A DNA stretch of 64,000 nt from an uncultured Devosia sp. (GTDB lineage: Bacteria > Pseudomonadota > Alphaproteobacteria > Rhizobiales > Devosiaceae): positions 1,804,001-1,868,000 of the forward strand of contig NZ_CAUQDV010000001.1 in assembly GCF_963517015.1 (NCBI RefSeq). The letters run 5' to 3'. The notes under the pieces were generated by a model that was given only the letters and a program-made list of their open reading frames with translations, searched no databases and was not told the DNA's origin. The position numbers and the translations under genes were made by a program. Every line of letters begins with the position of its first letter. Position 1 is the first letter of the stretch. Positions 1-9,660 of the stretch are shown here, piece after piece.

Positions 1-33
1 GGTTTCCCGGGGCCGTTTTCATTTCAGTTCCGA

Positions 34-3000
34 TCAGTTCAACCGGCCGCTGGCGTGGGCGAGGGTGGTGTAGACCTTGCCGCGGTCGCTCAGCAGGTAT
101 TCGCGGGTTTCGGCTGCCGGGTTGGCGCCGGCGGCGGCGCGCTTCAGGAGCTGTTCGAATTCGCCCATATAGGCCTGGGCGGTGCGGGCGAAGTCGGGCT
201 CGCGCTGCAGCTTCTTGCGGACGTCGTCATAGGTGCCCTGGCCGCTCAGCGTGTAGATGCGGCGCGAGAAGACGTTGGATTCGCCGGCCTGATAGCGGCC
301 CCAGGCATCGGCCAAGGCGCGATCGTCGATCGAACGGGCGATTTCTTCGGTAAGGCCGGAGAGGCCAGCCTGCTGCGGCTGGGCGCCTTGCTGCTGGGCC
401 GTGGCATTGCGCAGCACGTCGCGCAGCCAGCCGCCATTGGCGCCCTGGGCGGGCTCAGTTTCGGGGACGGGTGCGGGTTCCGGCTGGCGAGCTGGCTCCG
501 GCTGGCGAACGGGCGCGGCCTGACGGACAGGCTCGGGCGGGCGTTCCATGGTGCGGATCGGATCGACCAGGGTTTGGCGGGCCGGTTCGCGATAGGTTTC
601 ACGGGCGGGTTCGGCCTGACGCGGTTGCTCGATACGGGCTTCCGGCTGACGGCTTTCGATTCTTGGGGCAGGGCGGGCCGGCGGGCGACGATCGTTGAGA
701 TCGTTGGTGGCCGGCTGGCTGCGCACGATGGCATTGAGTTCGCTGAGGGCTTCGATCTGCTCGGCCACGACGCGACGCATGGCGGCGGCGCTGGCACGGG
801 TTTCCTCGGGCAGCTCGTTGACGCCACGGGCCAGTTCGGCGCGGGTGGCTTCGAGTTCTGTGCCCACTTCACGGGCCGTCTCGCGCATGGCGCGGGCGGT
901 GTCGTTGAAGCGCTGGGTTGCTTCCTCGATTGCGCGCTGCATTTCGGCGGCCATGAGCTGCTGGGCCTGCTGCAGGGCTGCGGCGGCACGGCGGCTTTCG
1001 GCATCGGCGGCGGTGCGGAAGTCGCCCATCTTCTCGCCGACTTCGCCGGTGGCCTCTTCCATGGCGCGGCGGAAGGTGCCGGCATTGGAGGAGATTGCGT
1101 TGCGCACCGAAGAGGTGCTGTCGTTGATCGAATCCGCCAGCGTGCTGGTGGTCGAGGTGAGCACGTCGGTGACGCTGCCGGCGGTCGAGGCGAGGATGTC
1201 GCTGACGCGGTTGGCGTTGTCTTCCAGAGCCGAATTGACCTGGTTGACCTGATCGCCAAGGGCGAGGCGGGCCGAAGAGGCGGTCTGGCTGAGGGCGGCG
1301 GCAGCCGCATCGGCAGCACGCTGGACGGCATTGTCGACCTGGTCGGCATTGCCCTGGATGGCGCTGGTGACGGTGGCGGTCGAGGCCTCGATGGTCTCGA
1401 CGATCGAGCCGGTGGTGGCCGTCAATGCCTCGTCCATGGCGCGGCGAGCGCCGATCAGGCGGCGTTCGGTATCGTTGACGGTATCGGCGATCGACTGGGC
1501 AAACATCCGCATGCGACCGTCGATGTCATCGGCGCGGCTGGCAAAGCTCTGGGCCAGGGCATCCATAGCGCCGCGGCGATCTTCCAGCGTCTGCATGGCA
1601 TCGTCGCTGGTGATGGTGAGCGCGTTGGTGGCCTGGGACATGTTGGCCGCTTCGGCGTCGAGCTTGCCGAGAACGGTCGAGAATTCGTCGACCATGCCGC
1701 GGATGGTGGACTGCAGGGCCTGGACGTGCTGGCTGACCATGGTGCCGGCCTGTTCGGTCTGGCCGATGGCGTCGCGCACCGTGGTCGAATAGTTGGCGGT
1801 CTGCTGGGCGACGCTGGTTTCCAGGTTCGCCAGATTTGCCGTCGAGGCATCGAGCACGCGCTGCAGCAGCAGGTTGCTGTCATTGAGCTTGCCGAGCGCC
1901 GAGGTGACGTCGGTGAGGATGCGCGAGGTGGAGACGGCCATGATGGCCTCGGCCTCGCGGGCATTGTCGCCCAGGGCGTCGCGCAGCAGGTTGCCGTGGC
2001 TGTTGAGGGCCGACTGCAGCTGCTCGGACTTTTCGGTGACGAGCTGGGAGAAGGCGTTGGTGTGCTGTTCGACCGACTGGTTGATGTCGGTGAGGCGGGT
2101 CTCGATATTGTCGACCGCGGTGACGGCCTTGACCGTCAGCAGGTGATCGACTTCGCCGGCGGCGACACGGATCTGTTCCAGCGCCGTGCGCACAGCGCCA
2201 TCCATGCGGTTGGCCGTTGTGGTGATGTCGGAGACGATGTTCTGGCTGGCCGCCGTGATGCGGGTCGCAATGGTTTCTTCGATACGGTCGGCGCCGGCTT
2301 CGAGGTCGGTCATCGACTGGGTGATCGAGGTGTTGATGGTGGCGTTGAGCGCTGCCAGGCGCTCGGCCGTGATGTCGGCGCGGGCGGTGATGGCCTCGGG
2401 CAGGGTGCCCAGGCGGCTGTCGACCATGTCGGTGATGGCATTGCGCGCCGAATTGACGCCGGTCTCGATGAGTTCTGCAGCCTGGCGGGCGCTTTCGCTG
2501 ACCGTCGAGGAAACCGAGTCGATACGGGCGGTGATGCCGGTTTCGGCATCGTTGAGGCGGCTGATGGCGTCGTCGAGGCCGGTGCCCAGATTGCCATTGA
2601 GCTCGGCGACCTTCTCGGCGATCAGCGTCGACATGGAGTTGACGCGGTTGCCCATGTTGTCGGTGGCTTCGCGCAGCGCGCCGTCGATCTTGGAGCGGGC
2701 ATCCTCGCCCTGCTGGGCGATGGTATCGGCCAGTTCGGCGGTGCGCAGGCCGATGGTATTGCCGATCGAGGATGTGTGCGTTTCGAGCGTGTCGCTGAGC
2801 GACTGGGTGCGCTGGTTGAGGGCGTCGGTGAGCTGCTGGGTGCGGGTGTTGACCGCCTGAGCCAGCTGAGCCGTGCCACCATCGAGGGCCGAGCGGAATT
2901 CGCTGGTGCGGACTTCGAGTTCGCCGGTCAGCGTGCCGGCACGGTCGTCGAGCTGCGAAACCAGGGCGCCGATGCGATCATCGAGGCCGGTGGTCAGCGC

Positions 3001-5298
3001 GCCGGTGCGGTCATCGAGCTGGGACACGAAGTTGGTGGTGCGATCCTCGAGCTGGGCCGACAAGGTGCCGGTGCGATCGTCGAGCTTGGTGACGAGGATA
3101 TCGGTACGCTCGTCGAGCTGGCTGGAGAGCGAGCCGGTACGGGTTTCGATTTCGAGCGACAGGGCAGCGGTCTTTTCCGACAGGGTGTCGGCCAGACGCT
3201 GGGTGCGGCCGGAAATGGCCTGGTCGAAAGCCGAGGTCGAGCCGGTCAGCGTATCGCCCAGTTCCTGGCTGCGGACGCGGATCGCTTCGCTCATGTCGCG
3301 GCTGCGATTGCCCAGGGTCTCGTCGAGTTCGAGGGCGCGGGTTTCGATGGCGCTGGACAGCTCGCTCGTGCGTGCGGCGAGGGCTTCCTCGATGGCCTTG
3401 GTGCGGGCGCCCAGGGTCTCGTCGATGATGCCGGCATGGCCGTCGAGCGAGTCCGAGATTTCGCGGCTGCGGTTGGTGAGGCTTTCGTTGATCGCCTTGG
3501 TGCGGGCGCCGAGTACTTCGCCCAGTTCGCGGGTGCGCTCCGTGACGACGTCGTTGAAACGGCCGGATTCTTCGTTTAGCGCCATTTCGAGCACATTGGC
3601 ACGGGCAGCAAAGCTGGTGCCCTGCGCTTCGAGGCGTTCGATCAGGCTGTCGCCCTTGTCGCCGATGACGCCATCGAGAGTGTGCAGGCGAGAATCGAGG
3701 ATCGAGGCGATTTCGGTCAGACGAGCGTCGAACTGGCCCAGCGAATCCTGGCCGGCAGAGGCCAGCGTGATGCGGGCGCGCTCGGACGTGTCGTCGAGGG
3801 CGCCATTGATCTCGATCATGGCCGACTGCAGGCGGCTGTCCATGGCGTTGAGCTGGATGGAAACGGATTCATCGAGCTGGCGGGTGAGGGCGTTGAGCAT
3901 CACCTCGGCTTCGTGCGAACGGGCCGAAATATCTTCCACGATGCGGTGGCCGATCATGTCGAGGCCGCCGGTGACTTCATGGCCGCGGTTGCGCAGCTGT
4001 TCGAGCAGCGAAGCGCCGCCGTCGGTGAGCAGGTTCGAGATGGTCTGCGTGCGTTCATCGAGCGCCGAAGTCAGGTCGCTGGTGCGCTGTTCGAGCAGGC
4101 CGGTAATGGCCGACGTGCGTTCCTCAAAGCTGCCGGTGAGGGCGGAGGTGCGCTGTTCGATGCCCTGGGTACGCGAGTCGATGGCCTGGGCGATCTGGAT
4201 GGAATGCTGGTCGAGCGCGTCGGTCAGCGAGGAAATGCGGTTCTCGACGCCAGCATTGAGTTCGGCGGCGCGTTCGTCCAGCGCGCTGGACATGGTGGCG
4301 GTCTTGTCGTCGAAGGTGATCGACAGGCGGCTGGCGCTTTCGTCGAGCGCGCCGATGAAGTCATTGGTGCGGTTGTCGACCAGGGACACAAAGCTGTCGG
4401 TGCGTTCGCCGAAGCCGGTGGTCAGCGTATTGCCGGCGGTTTCGAGCGCGCGGGTCAGGTTGCCGCCGCTTTCGACGATGGTGCCGGCGATGCGCTGGCT
4501 GATCATGTCGAGATCGAAGACGAGGCCGGTGTGGCTCTCGGTGATGGCTTCGCGGACGCGTTCGGTATTGGTCAGGACGCTTTCGCGCTGGCTGGCCAGT
4601 TCGGCGATCAGCGCGCGCATGCGCGATTCATTGTCCGAATAGGTGCGTTCGAGGGCAGTGACCTCGTTGTGGATCATCACTTCGAGTTCGCCGGCGCGGG
4701 AGAGGGCGCGTTCGAGGCCATCGCCCAGGGCGTTGACTTCGCGGCGCACGGCCTGGCCTACGGATGCAACCTTGTCGGCAGCAGTGACTTCGGGCTCGGC
4801 CAGACGCATGGCAGCCTGGGTAATGGACGAAGCGGCATTGCGCAGGTCCTGCGCGCGACGGAAGAGGGTTGCGACAGCGAAGAAGCCGACCACGGGCAGG
4901 AAGAGAATGGCCAGCAGGCCGACGAAGTCGATCGTGCCGGCAAACTGGCCGAAATTGCTCAACTGAGGGCCATAGCGCAGCCAGGCGACGGCACCGGCCA
5001 CGCACAGCCAGACGGCCGACAGCACCAATGCGATCCAGGTCGGGGCAGAGGAGGAGCGGCTATTGAGGTTGTAGAGGATCTTGGCCGGGAAACGGTCATC
5101 ATTGGCGACCGGGCCCGCCTGCTGGGCGATCTTGTCAGCGGCGCGCAGGCGCTCGGAACGGGCGGTGTCGCTGGTGCGGCGCTCCGGGGTCTTTTCCGGC
5201 GTGGAATCCAGATTGAATACCGAATCCTTGAGTGCGTCTTCGACGGCCGAGAAGGCCAGCGCCGCAGGATCGTTATTGGGGGTCAGGTTCTTCGCCAT
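34..5298 (-). CDS. Giant membrane-anchored coiled-coil protein with 11-residue repeats, growth pole ring (GPR)-like
   Basis: This 1754-residue protein has a charged N-terminus (1-80), two predicted membrane helices (about 87-107 and 125-146), then roughly 1400 residues of almost uninterrupted helix. Much of it is an 11-residue repeat, seen most clearly as LDDRTGTLSAQ, LEDRTTNFVSQ, LDDRTGALTTG in tandem. Apolipoprotein A1/A4/E-type profiles match such helices. A Pro/Gln/Glu-rich linker (about 1560-1640) precedes a compact C-terminus. The layout matches the very large 'kinesin-like/apolipoprotein-like' proteins of Hyphomicrobiales, of which the Agrobacterium growth pole ring protein is the studied case. 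By analogy it may organise a pole or the division site at the inner membrane; that role is inferred. ATG start; the Shine-Dalgarno is weak. It is divergent from an Hpt gene. Confidence 0.75.
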   Translation of the reverse strand: MAKNLTPNNDPAALAFSAVEDALKDSVFNLDSTPEKTPERRTSDTARSERLRAADKIAQQAGPVANDDRFPAKILYNLNSRSSSAPTWIALVLSAVWLCVAGAVAWLRYGPQLSNFGQFAGTIDFVGLLAILFLPVVGFFAVATLFRRAQDLRNAASSITQAAMRLAEPEVTAADKVASVGQAVRREVNALGDGLERALSRAGELEVMIHNEVTALERTYSDNESRMRALIAELASQRESVLTNTERVREAITESHTGLVFDLDMISQRIAGTIVESGGNLTRALETAGNTLTTGFGERTDSFVSLVDNRTNDFIGALDESASRLSITFDDKTATMSSALDERAAELNAGVENRISSLTDALDQHSIQIAQAIDSRTQGIEQRTSALTGSFEERTSAITGLLEQRTSDLTSALDERTQTISNLLTDGGASLLEQLRNRGHEVTGGLDMIGHRIVEDISARSHEAEVMLNALTRQLDESVSIQLNAMDSRLQSAMIEINGALDDTSERARITLASAGQDSLGQFDARLTEIASILDSRLHTLDGVIGDKGDSLIERLEAQGTSFAARANVLEMALNEESGRFNDVVTERTRELGEVLGARTKAINESLTNRSREISDSLDGHAGIIDETLGARTKAIEEALAARTSELSSAIETRALELDETLGNRSRDMSEAIRVRSQELGDTLTGSTSAFDQAISGRTQRLADTLSEKTAALSLEIETRTGSLSSQLDERTDILVTKLDDRTGTLSAQLEDRTTNFVSQLDDRTGALTTGLDDRIGALVSQLDDRAGTLTGELEVRTSEFRSALDGGTAQLAQAVNTRTQQLTDALNQRTQSLSDTLETHTSSIGNTIGLRTAELADTIAQQGEDARSKIDGALREATDNMGNRVNSMSTLIAEKVAELNGNLGTGLDDAISRLNDAETGITARIDSVSSTVSESARQAAELIETGVNSARNAITDMVDSRLGTLPEAITARADITAERLAALNATINTSITQSMTDLEAGADRIEETIATRITAASQNIVSDITTTANRMDGAVRTALEQIRVAAGEVDHLLTVKAVTAVDNIETRLTDINQSVEQHTNAFSQLVTEKSEQLQSALNSHGNLLRDALGDNAREAEAIMAVSTSRILTDVTSALGKLNDSNLLLQRVLDASTANLANLETSVAQQTANYSTTVRDAIGQTEQAGTMVSQHVQALQSTIRGMVDEFSTVLGKLDAEAANMSQATNALTITSDDAMQTLEDRRGAMDALAQSFASRADDIDGRMRMFAQSIADTVNDTERRLIGARRAMDEALTATTGSIVETIEASTATVTSAIQGNADQVDNAVQRAADAAAAALSQTASSARLALGDQVNQVNSALEDNANRVSDILASTAGSVTDVLTSTTSTLADSINDSTSSVRNAISSNAGTFRRAMEEATGEVGEKMGDFRTAADAESRRAAAALQQAQQLMAAEMQRAIEEATQRFNDTARAMRETAREVGTELEATRAELARGVNELPEETRASAAAMRRVVAEQIEALSELNAIVRSQPATNDLNDRRPPARPAPRIESRQPEARIEQPRQAEPARETYREPARQTLVDPIRTMERPPEPVRQAAPVRQPEPARQPEPAPVPETEPAQGANGGWLRDVLRNATAQQQGAQPQQAGLSGLTEEIARSIDDRALADAWGRYQAGESNVFSRRIYTLSGQGTYDDVRKKLQREPDFARTAQAYMGEFEQLLKRAAAGANPAAETREYLLSDRGKVYTTLAHASGRLN

Positions 5299-5664
5299 AC
5301 TCTATACAACTCTCGCGTCGGCTTCACAGCACACAAGGCGGACAATAGGCGTTGTCATGACTCCGCAGCCGTTTCCGGTCGCATCGTCAAATGGGAACAA
5401 TTCGATGCAATAGCCCCGCATCATATTCCCCAACCCTCGCCGCCGCGCGCAGGCACAAAGCCCATTAATACATTCAATTTTACGCAATTGGAGCGCTATC
5501 TTACCCAAAGGTTAATTTTTTGGGGAAGGTGGCGCCACTCCAACCGCCCAACCAAGGCGAAGATGTGGCTTAATCAGCTGTTCACCCTGCCCATCTAGGC
5601 TCAGGGTGTGGCATTGTCGGTTTATCCCCTGACGCGTCGCCACGCGAGTAGTGTGGAGTATCTC
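5299..5664. other. Divergent intergenic region between the coiled-coil giant and the Hpt gene
   Basis: These 366 bases hold no supportable gene. They are more AT-rich around 5460-5530, with a TTAC-N7-TTAA box at 5501-5515 that resembles a CtrA half-degenerate site. A GGAG Shine-Dalgarno for the Hpt gene lies at 5654-5657. Promoters for both flanking genes must lie here. Confidence 0.6.
5501..5515. promoter_or_regulatory. Possible CtrA-type box (TTAC-N7-TTAA)
   Basis: TTAC, seven bases, TTAA: one mismatch from the TTAA-N7-TTAA box used by CtrA in alphaproteobacteria. It lies in the divergent region between a putative polar protein and an Hpt protein. It is weaker than the boxes before fliX and flgB. 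Confidence 0.3.
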
Positions 5665-6060
5665 ATGGCGACGTCTGCAGCAGCAGCGCAGCAATCGGCT
5701 GAACTGGCCTCCCCGGCGCGGTCGGCGCGCCCGATCGACCTGGTCCACCTGGCCAAGCAGTGCCTGGGCGACGAGAACCTCGAACTGGAAATCCTGCGGC
5801 TGTTCGACACGACCGTTGCGACCTATTTTTCCCGCCTGCAGCAGGCAGAGATGTTCGACGATCTCGCCATCAACCTGCACTCCATCAAAGGCGCAGCCTC
5901 GGGCGTCGGCGCCTGGACCATCGCCGATCTTGCCAAGGCTTGTGAAACGGACCTGCAGGCTGGGCGCCCGCTGAGCATGGAACAGGTGTCCGATCTTGGC
6001 GTGGCCATCGAAGAAGTCCGTGGCTTCATCGCCCGGATGCTGAGCAAGGCGGCGGCTTAG
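5665..6060 (+). CDS. Hpt domain phosphotransfer protein
   Basis: A 131-residue protein that is essentially one histidine phosphotransfer domain. The phospho-acceptor motif HSIKGAASGVG (His about 72) is intact, with the usual amphipathic helices around it (residues 25-125). Such proteins relay phosphate between hybrid kinases and response regulators in the cytoplasm. It lacks the CA-like second domain of ChpT, so it is not the CckA-CtrA transferase by architecture. The ATG at 5665 was chosen over an upstream in-frame GTG at 5608 because GGAG lies eight bases before it. Its partners are unknown; the divergent coiled-coil giant suggests a possible polar or cell-cycle role. Confidence 0.85.
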   Translation: MATSAAAAQQSAELASPARSARPIDLVHLAKQCLGDENLELEILRLFDTTVATYFSRLQQAEMFDDLAINLHSIKGAASGVGAWTIADLAKACETDLQAGRPLSMEQVSDLGVAIEEVRGFIARMLSKAAA

Positions 6061-6154
6061 CTTCTCGGTCAGGTTTGACCCTCTCCCCGCCTTCACCTAT
6101 ATAGCGGCCAACCTTGCCGCGCTGGTGTTGCGGCCGCAGAGTTCAGCTTTATCC

Positions 6155-7756
6155 ATGTCCATGATCAGTACCGCCGAGGCTTCGCCCCGGCTTTCTGCCG
6201 AGCCGTTCCGTACCCGTCGTACCTTTGCGATCATTTCGCATCCGGACGCCGGCAAGACCACGCTGACCGAGAGGCTGCTGGCGGCTGCCGGCGCCATCCA
6301 GTCGGCGGGTGCGGTGCGCGGCAAGTCGGGCACGCGCTCGACCCGGTCTGACTGGATGGAAATGGAGCAGCAGCGCGGTATTTCCATCACCTCGTCGGTG
6401 ATGACCTTCGACTATGACGGATTGACGCTGAACCTGCTCGATACGCCGGGCCACTCGGACTTTTCGGAAGACACCTATCGCACGCTGACTGCCGTGGACG
6501 CGGCCATCATGGTGATCGACGCGGCCAAGGGTATCGAGAGCCAGACGCTGAAGCTGTTCGAAGTCTGCCGGTTGCGCGACATCCCCATCATCACCTTCAT
6601 CAACAAGGTGGACCGCGAGGGCCTGAGCCCGCTCGACCTGATCGACGAAATCCAGGGCAAGCTGGCGCTGGACCTGACGCCTGTGCTGTGGCCGATCGGG
6701 CAGGGCGTGGACTTCCACGGCTATCTCGACCTGCAGGAAAAGCGCGTGGTCTCGCCGCAGGGCAAGCCGATTGCCGAATACGAGGCGATCGAAGACCTGC
6801 TCGACAACGAGACGCTGGTGGAAGACGCGGTGTTCATGGGCGCGCTGGAAACGCTGGAAATGGCGACGTCCATGCTGCCGCCCTTCGATCTCGAAACCTT
6901 CCATGCCGGCCATCTCAGCCCGGTGCTGTTCGGTTCGGCGCTCAAGGGCATTGGTGTGGCCGAGTTGCTGCGCACGCTGGGCGAATGGGGCCCCGAGCCA
7001 CGGCCGCAGCCAGCCATTCCGGCGCCGATCTCGCCCGACGAGAAGAAGGTCACCGGCTTCGTGTTCAAGGTGCAGGCCAATATGGACGCCAATCACCGCG
7101 ACCGCATCGCCTTCGTTCGCCTGTGTTCGGGCACGTTCAGCCGCGGCATGCGGCTCAAGAATGTGCGCTCGGGCAAGGATATGGCTGTTTCCAATCCGAT
7201 GTTCTTCTTTGGCAATGATCGCGAGCTGGCCGAGCAGGCCGTGGCGGGCGATATCGTCGGTATTCCCAATCATGGAACGCTGTCGGTGGGCGATACGCTG
7301 ACCGAAGGCGCCAATATCAATGTGACTGGCATTCCCAACTTCGCGCCGGAAATCATCCGCCGCGTGCGGCTGACCGATCACATGAAGACCAAGCAGATGG
7401 CCAAGGCGCTGTCGGACCTGTCGGAAGAGGGCGTGACGCAGGTGTTCCGCCGCATGGTCGGTGCCGACTGGATCGTGGGCGTGGTAGGTCAGTTGCAGCT
7501 TGAAGTGCTATCGGCCCGCGTCGCTAAGGAATATGGCGTGCCGATCACCTTCGAGAGCCTCAATTATGAAGTGGCGCGCTGGGTGGAAAGCGATGATCCC
7601 AAGGAGCTGGATCGTTTCATCACCGCGCAGAAGATGAACATGGCCGAGGATCGCACCGGCGCGCCGGTGTTTCTGGCGCAGAATGCCTGGTGGGCCGATC
7701 GCGCCAAGCAGGATTTCCCGAAGATTTCCTTCCTCACGACGAAGGAACGGCATTGA
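6155..7756 (+). CDS. prfC: Peptide chain release factor 3
   Basis: A 533-residue translational GTPase. The G1 loop HPDAGKTT is at 29-36, the G3 motif DTPGH follows, and NKVD is the G4 motif; the insert and the C-terminal domains are full length for RF3. RF3 uses GTP to eject RF1/RF2 from the ribosome after peptide release. The start is ATG at 6155 or the in-frame ATG two codons later; an upstream GTG at 6125 would add ten residues with no family support. Its TGA stop overlaps the TTG start of the following methyltransferase, so the two are probably co-translated. Confidence 0.95.
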   Translation: MSMISTAEASPRLSAEPFRTRRTFAIISHPDAGKTTLTERLLAAAGAIQSAGAVRGKSGTRSTRSDWMEMEQQRGISITSSVMTFDYDGLTLNLLDTPGHSDFSEDTYRTLTAVDAAIMVIDAAKGIESQTLKLFEVCRLRDIPIITFINKVDREGLSPLDLIDEIQGKLALDLTPVLWPIGQGVDFHGYLDLQEKRVVSPQGKPIAEYEAIEDLLDNETLVEDAVFMGALETLEMATSMLPPFDLETFHAGHLSPVLFGSALKGIGVAELLRTLGEWGPEPRPQPAIPAPISPDEKKVTGFVFKVQANMDANHRDRIAFVRLCSGTFSRGMRLKNVRSGKDMAVSNPMFFFGNDRELAEQAVAGDIVGIPNHGTLSVGDTLTEGANINVTGIPNFAPEIIRRVRLTDHMKTKQMAKALSDLSEEGVTQVFRRMVGADWIVGVVGQLQLEVLSARVAKEYGVPITFESLNYEVARWVESDDPKELDRFITAQKMNMAEDRTGAPVFLAQNAWWADRAKQDFPKISFLTTKERH

Positions 7757-8922
7757 GCACCGAGCGCATCGAAGAGTTCCTGACGGCCATCAAGGTTGCC
7801 TTTGTCGGCAACAGCCTGATCCGGCTGCGGCTCGCCGGCTATCATGGCGCCGAAGCCGAGCTCAAGAATGTGGATGTGAAGAAGATCGTCGCTAAGGGGG
7901 GCGAGAAGTTCAGCTTCACCTTCCACTACAAGACGCGCGACATCATCAAGAATTTCATCCAGCCCGAAGCGCTTGGTCATCTGCGGACCGCGCTCAAGGA
8001 CGAGTTTCGTTCGGCGCAACTGTCGACCACAGCATTCGACATGAGCTTCGAGCGCAATGGCGACAAGGTGCGACTCAAGCGGAGCGACGTCTCGGGCCGC
8101 GAGGCGCCAGCTACCGGGCATGATCGCGCCAAGAACCGGCCGCTGACCGAGACGCAAAAGCCGTGGCTGCATGCACTGGGCCTCACCGGCAAGGACGGTC
8201 AGCTCCGCAATGATGCGCAGGACAAGTTCCGCCAGATCAACAAGATGGTCGAGATCTTTGCGCCTCTGATTCAGGCGATCAAGGCGGAGAAACCGCGGAT
8301 CCTGGATATGGGCGCAGGCAAGGGCTATCTCGATTTTGCGCTCTATGATCACCTCTCCGGCCAGCGGCCGATGGAAGTGATCGGTGTCGAGCTGCGCGAC
8401 GCTCTGGTCAAGGATGGCAATGCGACGGCGGCAGCTTCGGGTTTTACCGACCTGCGCTTCGAGGCGGGCACGATCATCGACTATGATGCGACTGGCGCCG
8501 ATGCGGTGATCGCGCTGCATGCCTGCGACACGGCGACGGACGATGCGATTTTTCAGGGCATCAAGGCTGGAGCGTCGCTGATCGCCGTTGCGCCGTGCTG
8601 CCACAAGCAGGTGCGGCGTCAGATGGAGGCGGGCAAGCCGGCGGGCGAGCTGGAGGTGATGCTGCGGCACGGCATCTTCCTCGAACGGCAGGCCGAAATG
8701 GTCACAGACACGCTGCGGGCGCTGCTGCTGGAACTCAATGGCTACAAGACGAAAGTCTTCGAATTCGTCTCGGATGCGCATACGCCCAAGAACAACCTGA
8801 TCGTTGCCGAAAAAGACGGTCGGGCGGGACGGGATCGCGACGCGATGCTCAAGCAGATCGCTGATGTGAAGGCGATGTTTGGGGTGGAACAGCATTATCT
8901 GGAAGGGTTGCTGGGGTTGTAA
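7753..8922 (+). CDS. Class I SAM-dependent methyltransferase (Methyltransf_32/METTL25-like)
   Basis: A 389-residue protein whose C-terminal half is a Rossmann methyltransferase. The SAM loop reads ILDMGAGKGYLDFAL (about 182-196), followed by acidic loop VIGVELRD and ALHACDTATDDAI. A Cys-Cys-His group at about 282-284 is typical of the family that includes METTL25. The N-terminal 170 residues look like a separate substrate-binding region. The TTG at 7753 is preferred: it overlaps the prfC stop (TTGA) and has AAGGAA seven to ten bases upstream. An in-frame ATG at 7690 would overlap prfC by 67 bases. The substrate is not known; coupling to prfC suggests translation or RNA, which is inference. 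Confidence 0.8.
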   Translation: MSTERIEEFLTAIKVAFVGNSLIRLRLAGYHGAEAELKNVDVKKIVAKGGEKFSFTFHYKTRDIIKNFIQPEALGHLRTALKDEFRSAQLSTTAFDMSFERNGDKVRLKRSDVSGREAPATGHDRAKNRPLTETQKPWLHALGLTGKDGQLRNDAQDKFRQINKMVEIFAPLIQAIKAEKPRILDMGAGKGYLDFALYDHLSGQRPMEVIGVELRDALVKDGNATAAASGFTDLRFEAGTIIDYDATGADAVIALHACDTATDDAIFQGIKAGASLIAVAPCCHKQVRRQMEAGKPAGELEVMLRHGIFLERQAEMVTDTLRALLLELNGYKTKVFEFVSDAHTPKNNLIVAEKDGRAGRDRDAMLKQIADVKAMFGVEQHYLEGLLGL

Positions 8923-8942
8923 CCCGGCGCCGCCCCAAACTT

Positions 8943-9074
8943 GATGTCACCCCGGCCTTGAGCCGGGGCCCATCCCTAGATTAAATCACGGCCGCCAGGT
9001 CGAACGTTCGGACCAGCTTGCGGCTGTTGCGCCATCTCAAGATGGATCCCGGCTCAAGGCCGGGATGACACCGG
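8943..9074. repeat. Palindromic intergenic repeat, copy 1 (long form)
   Basis: The two ends are inverted copies of a GTCACCCCGGCCTTGAGCC-type sequence, each followed by a CATCC/GGATG step. The core (about 8990-9045) contains a second imperfect palindrome around GGTCGAACGTTCGGACC. The same ends and a related core recur at 19079-19209, and the ends alone at 39114-39188. It lies in the gap between the methyltransferase and a ferredoxin gene. Confidence 0.85.
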
Positions 9075-9151
9075 GGGTGTGACAGCTTGGTGGTTTCAAA
9101 AATGACCGCCGGCCCCTATATCCGTCTCACACAGCAAGCCCACCGAGACCC

Positions 9152-9472
9152 ATGACCAAGATCACTTTCGTCCAGCAGGACGGCGAACGCATCGAGACCG
9201 AGGCCCAGAACGGTGCGACCGTGATGGAAACCGCCATCATGAACGCCATTCCCGGCATCATCGGGGAATGCGGCGGCGCCTGCACCTGTGCCACCTGCCA
9301 TGTCTATGTCGATGACGCCTGGACCGAGACGGTCGGTGGTCCTTCCAACATGGAAGAGGACATGCTGGACTTCGCCTTCGACGTTACTGCCAAGAGCCGG
9401 CTAAGCTGCCAGATCAAGGTGCGCGATGCGCTGGACGGCCTTGTGGTCCACGTCCCGGGCCGCCAGGGCTAA
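9152..9472 (+). CDS. [2Fe-2S] ferredoxin (adrenodoxin/putidaredoxin type)
   Basis: A 106-residue ferredoxin. The cluster ligands are Cys40, Cys46, Cys49 and Cys86 in the C-x5-C-x2-C...C arrangement, within GECGGACTCATCHVY and RLSCQIKV. An additional Cys sits at 44. This fold carries single electrons between a ferredoxin-NADP reductase and an acceptor. It is followed by a terminator and then the cys genes, and a second ferredoxin of the same type lies beyond a ferredoxin-NADP reductase at 15.5 kb. It may therefore feed sulfite or APS reduction, though [2Fe-2S] ferredoxins of this type also serve iron-sulfur assembly or hydroxylases. Confidence 0.93.
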   Translation: MTKITFVQQDGERIETEAQNGATVMETAIMNAIPGIIGECGGACTCATCHVYVDDAWTETVGGPSNMEEDMLDFAFDVTAKSRLSCQIKVRDALDGLVVHVPGRQG

Positions 9473-9504
9473 GTTCGCTTCAAAGCAAAATTTTCTCGTC
9501 ACGG

Positions 9505-9536
9505 GCCGCCGAAAGATTCTTTTGGCGGCTTTGTTG
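9505..9536 (+). terminator. Rho-independent terminator after the first ferredoxin
   Basis: GCCGCC (9505-9510) pairs with GGCGGC (9524-9529), with extra A/T pairing in the loop, followed by TTTGTTGT. Confidence 0.7.
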
Positions 9537-9660
9537 TCCCGTGATGTCGTGCGTTCCAAGCGCCGCCCCGCCAGGGAAATATAAAAGCGATTGAATTTCA
9601 ACGCCTTGTTCCACGGGGCCGGTTTGGATTATTTTGCCCAGGTCCACCAACAGGGTTCCT

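Noticed and set aside
55..3579. A 1174-codon open frame on the plus strand opposite the coiled-coil giant
   Set aside because: It is the mirror of a GC-rich, repetitive coding sequence. Its translation is Gly/Asp/Arg low-complexity with no ribosome-binding site or domain, while the minus-strand frame has membrane helices and regular repeats.
5665..6060. Calling the Hpt gene chpT
   Set aside because: ChpT has a dimerisation helical domain plus a degenerate ATPase-like domain and is about 200 residues or more. This 131-residue protein is a monomeric-type Hpt with HxxKG.
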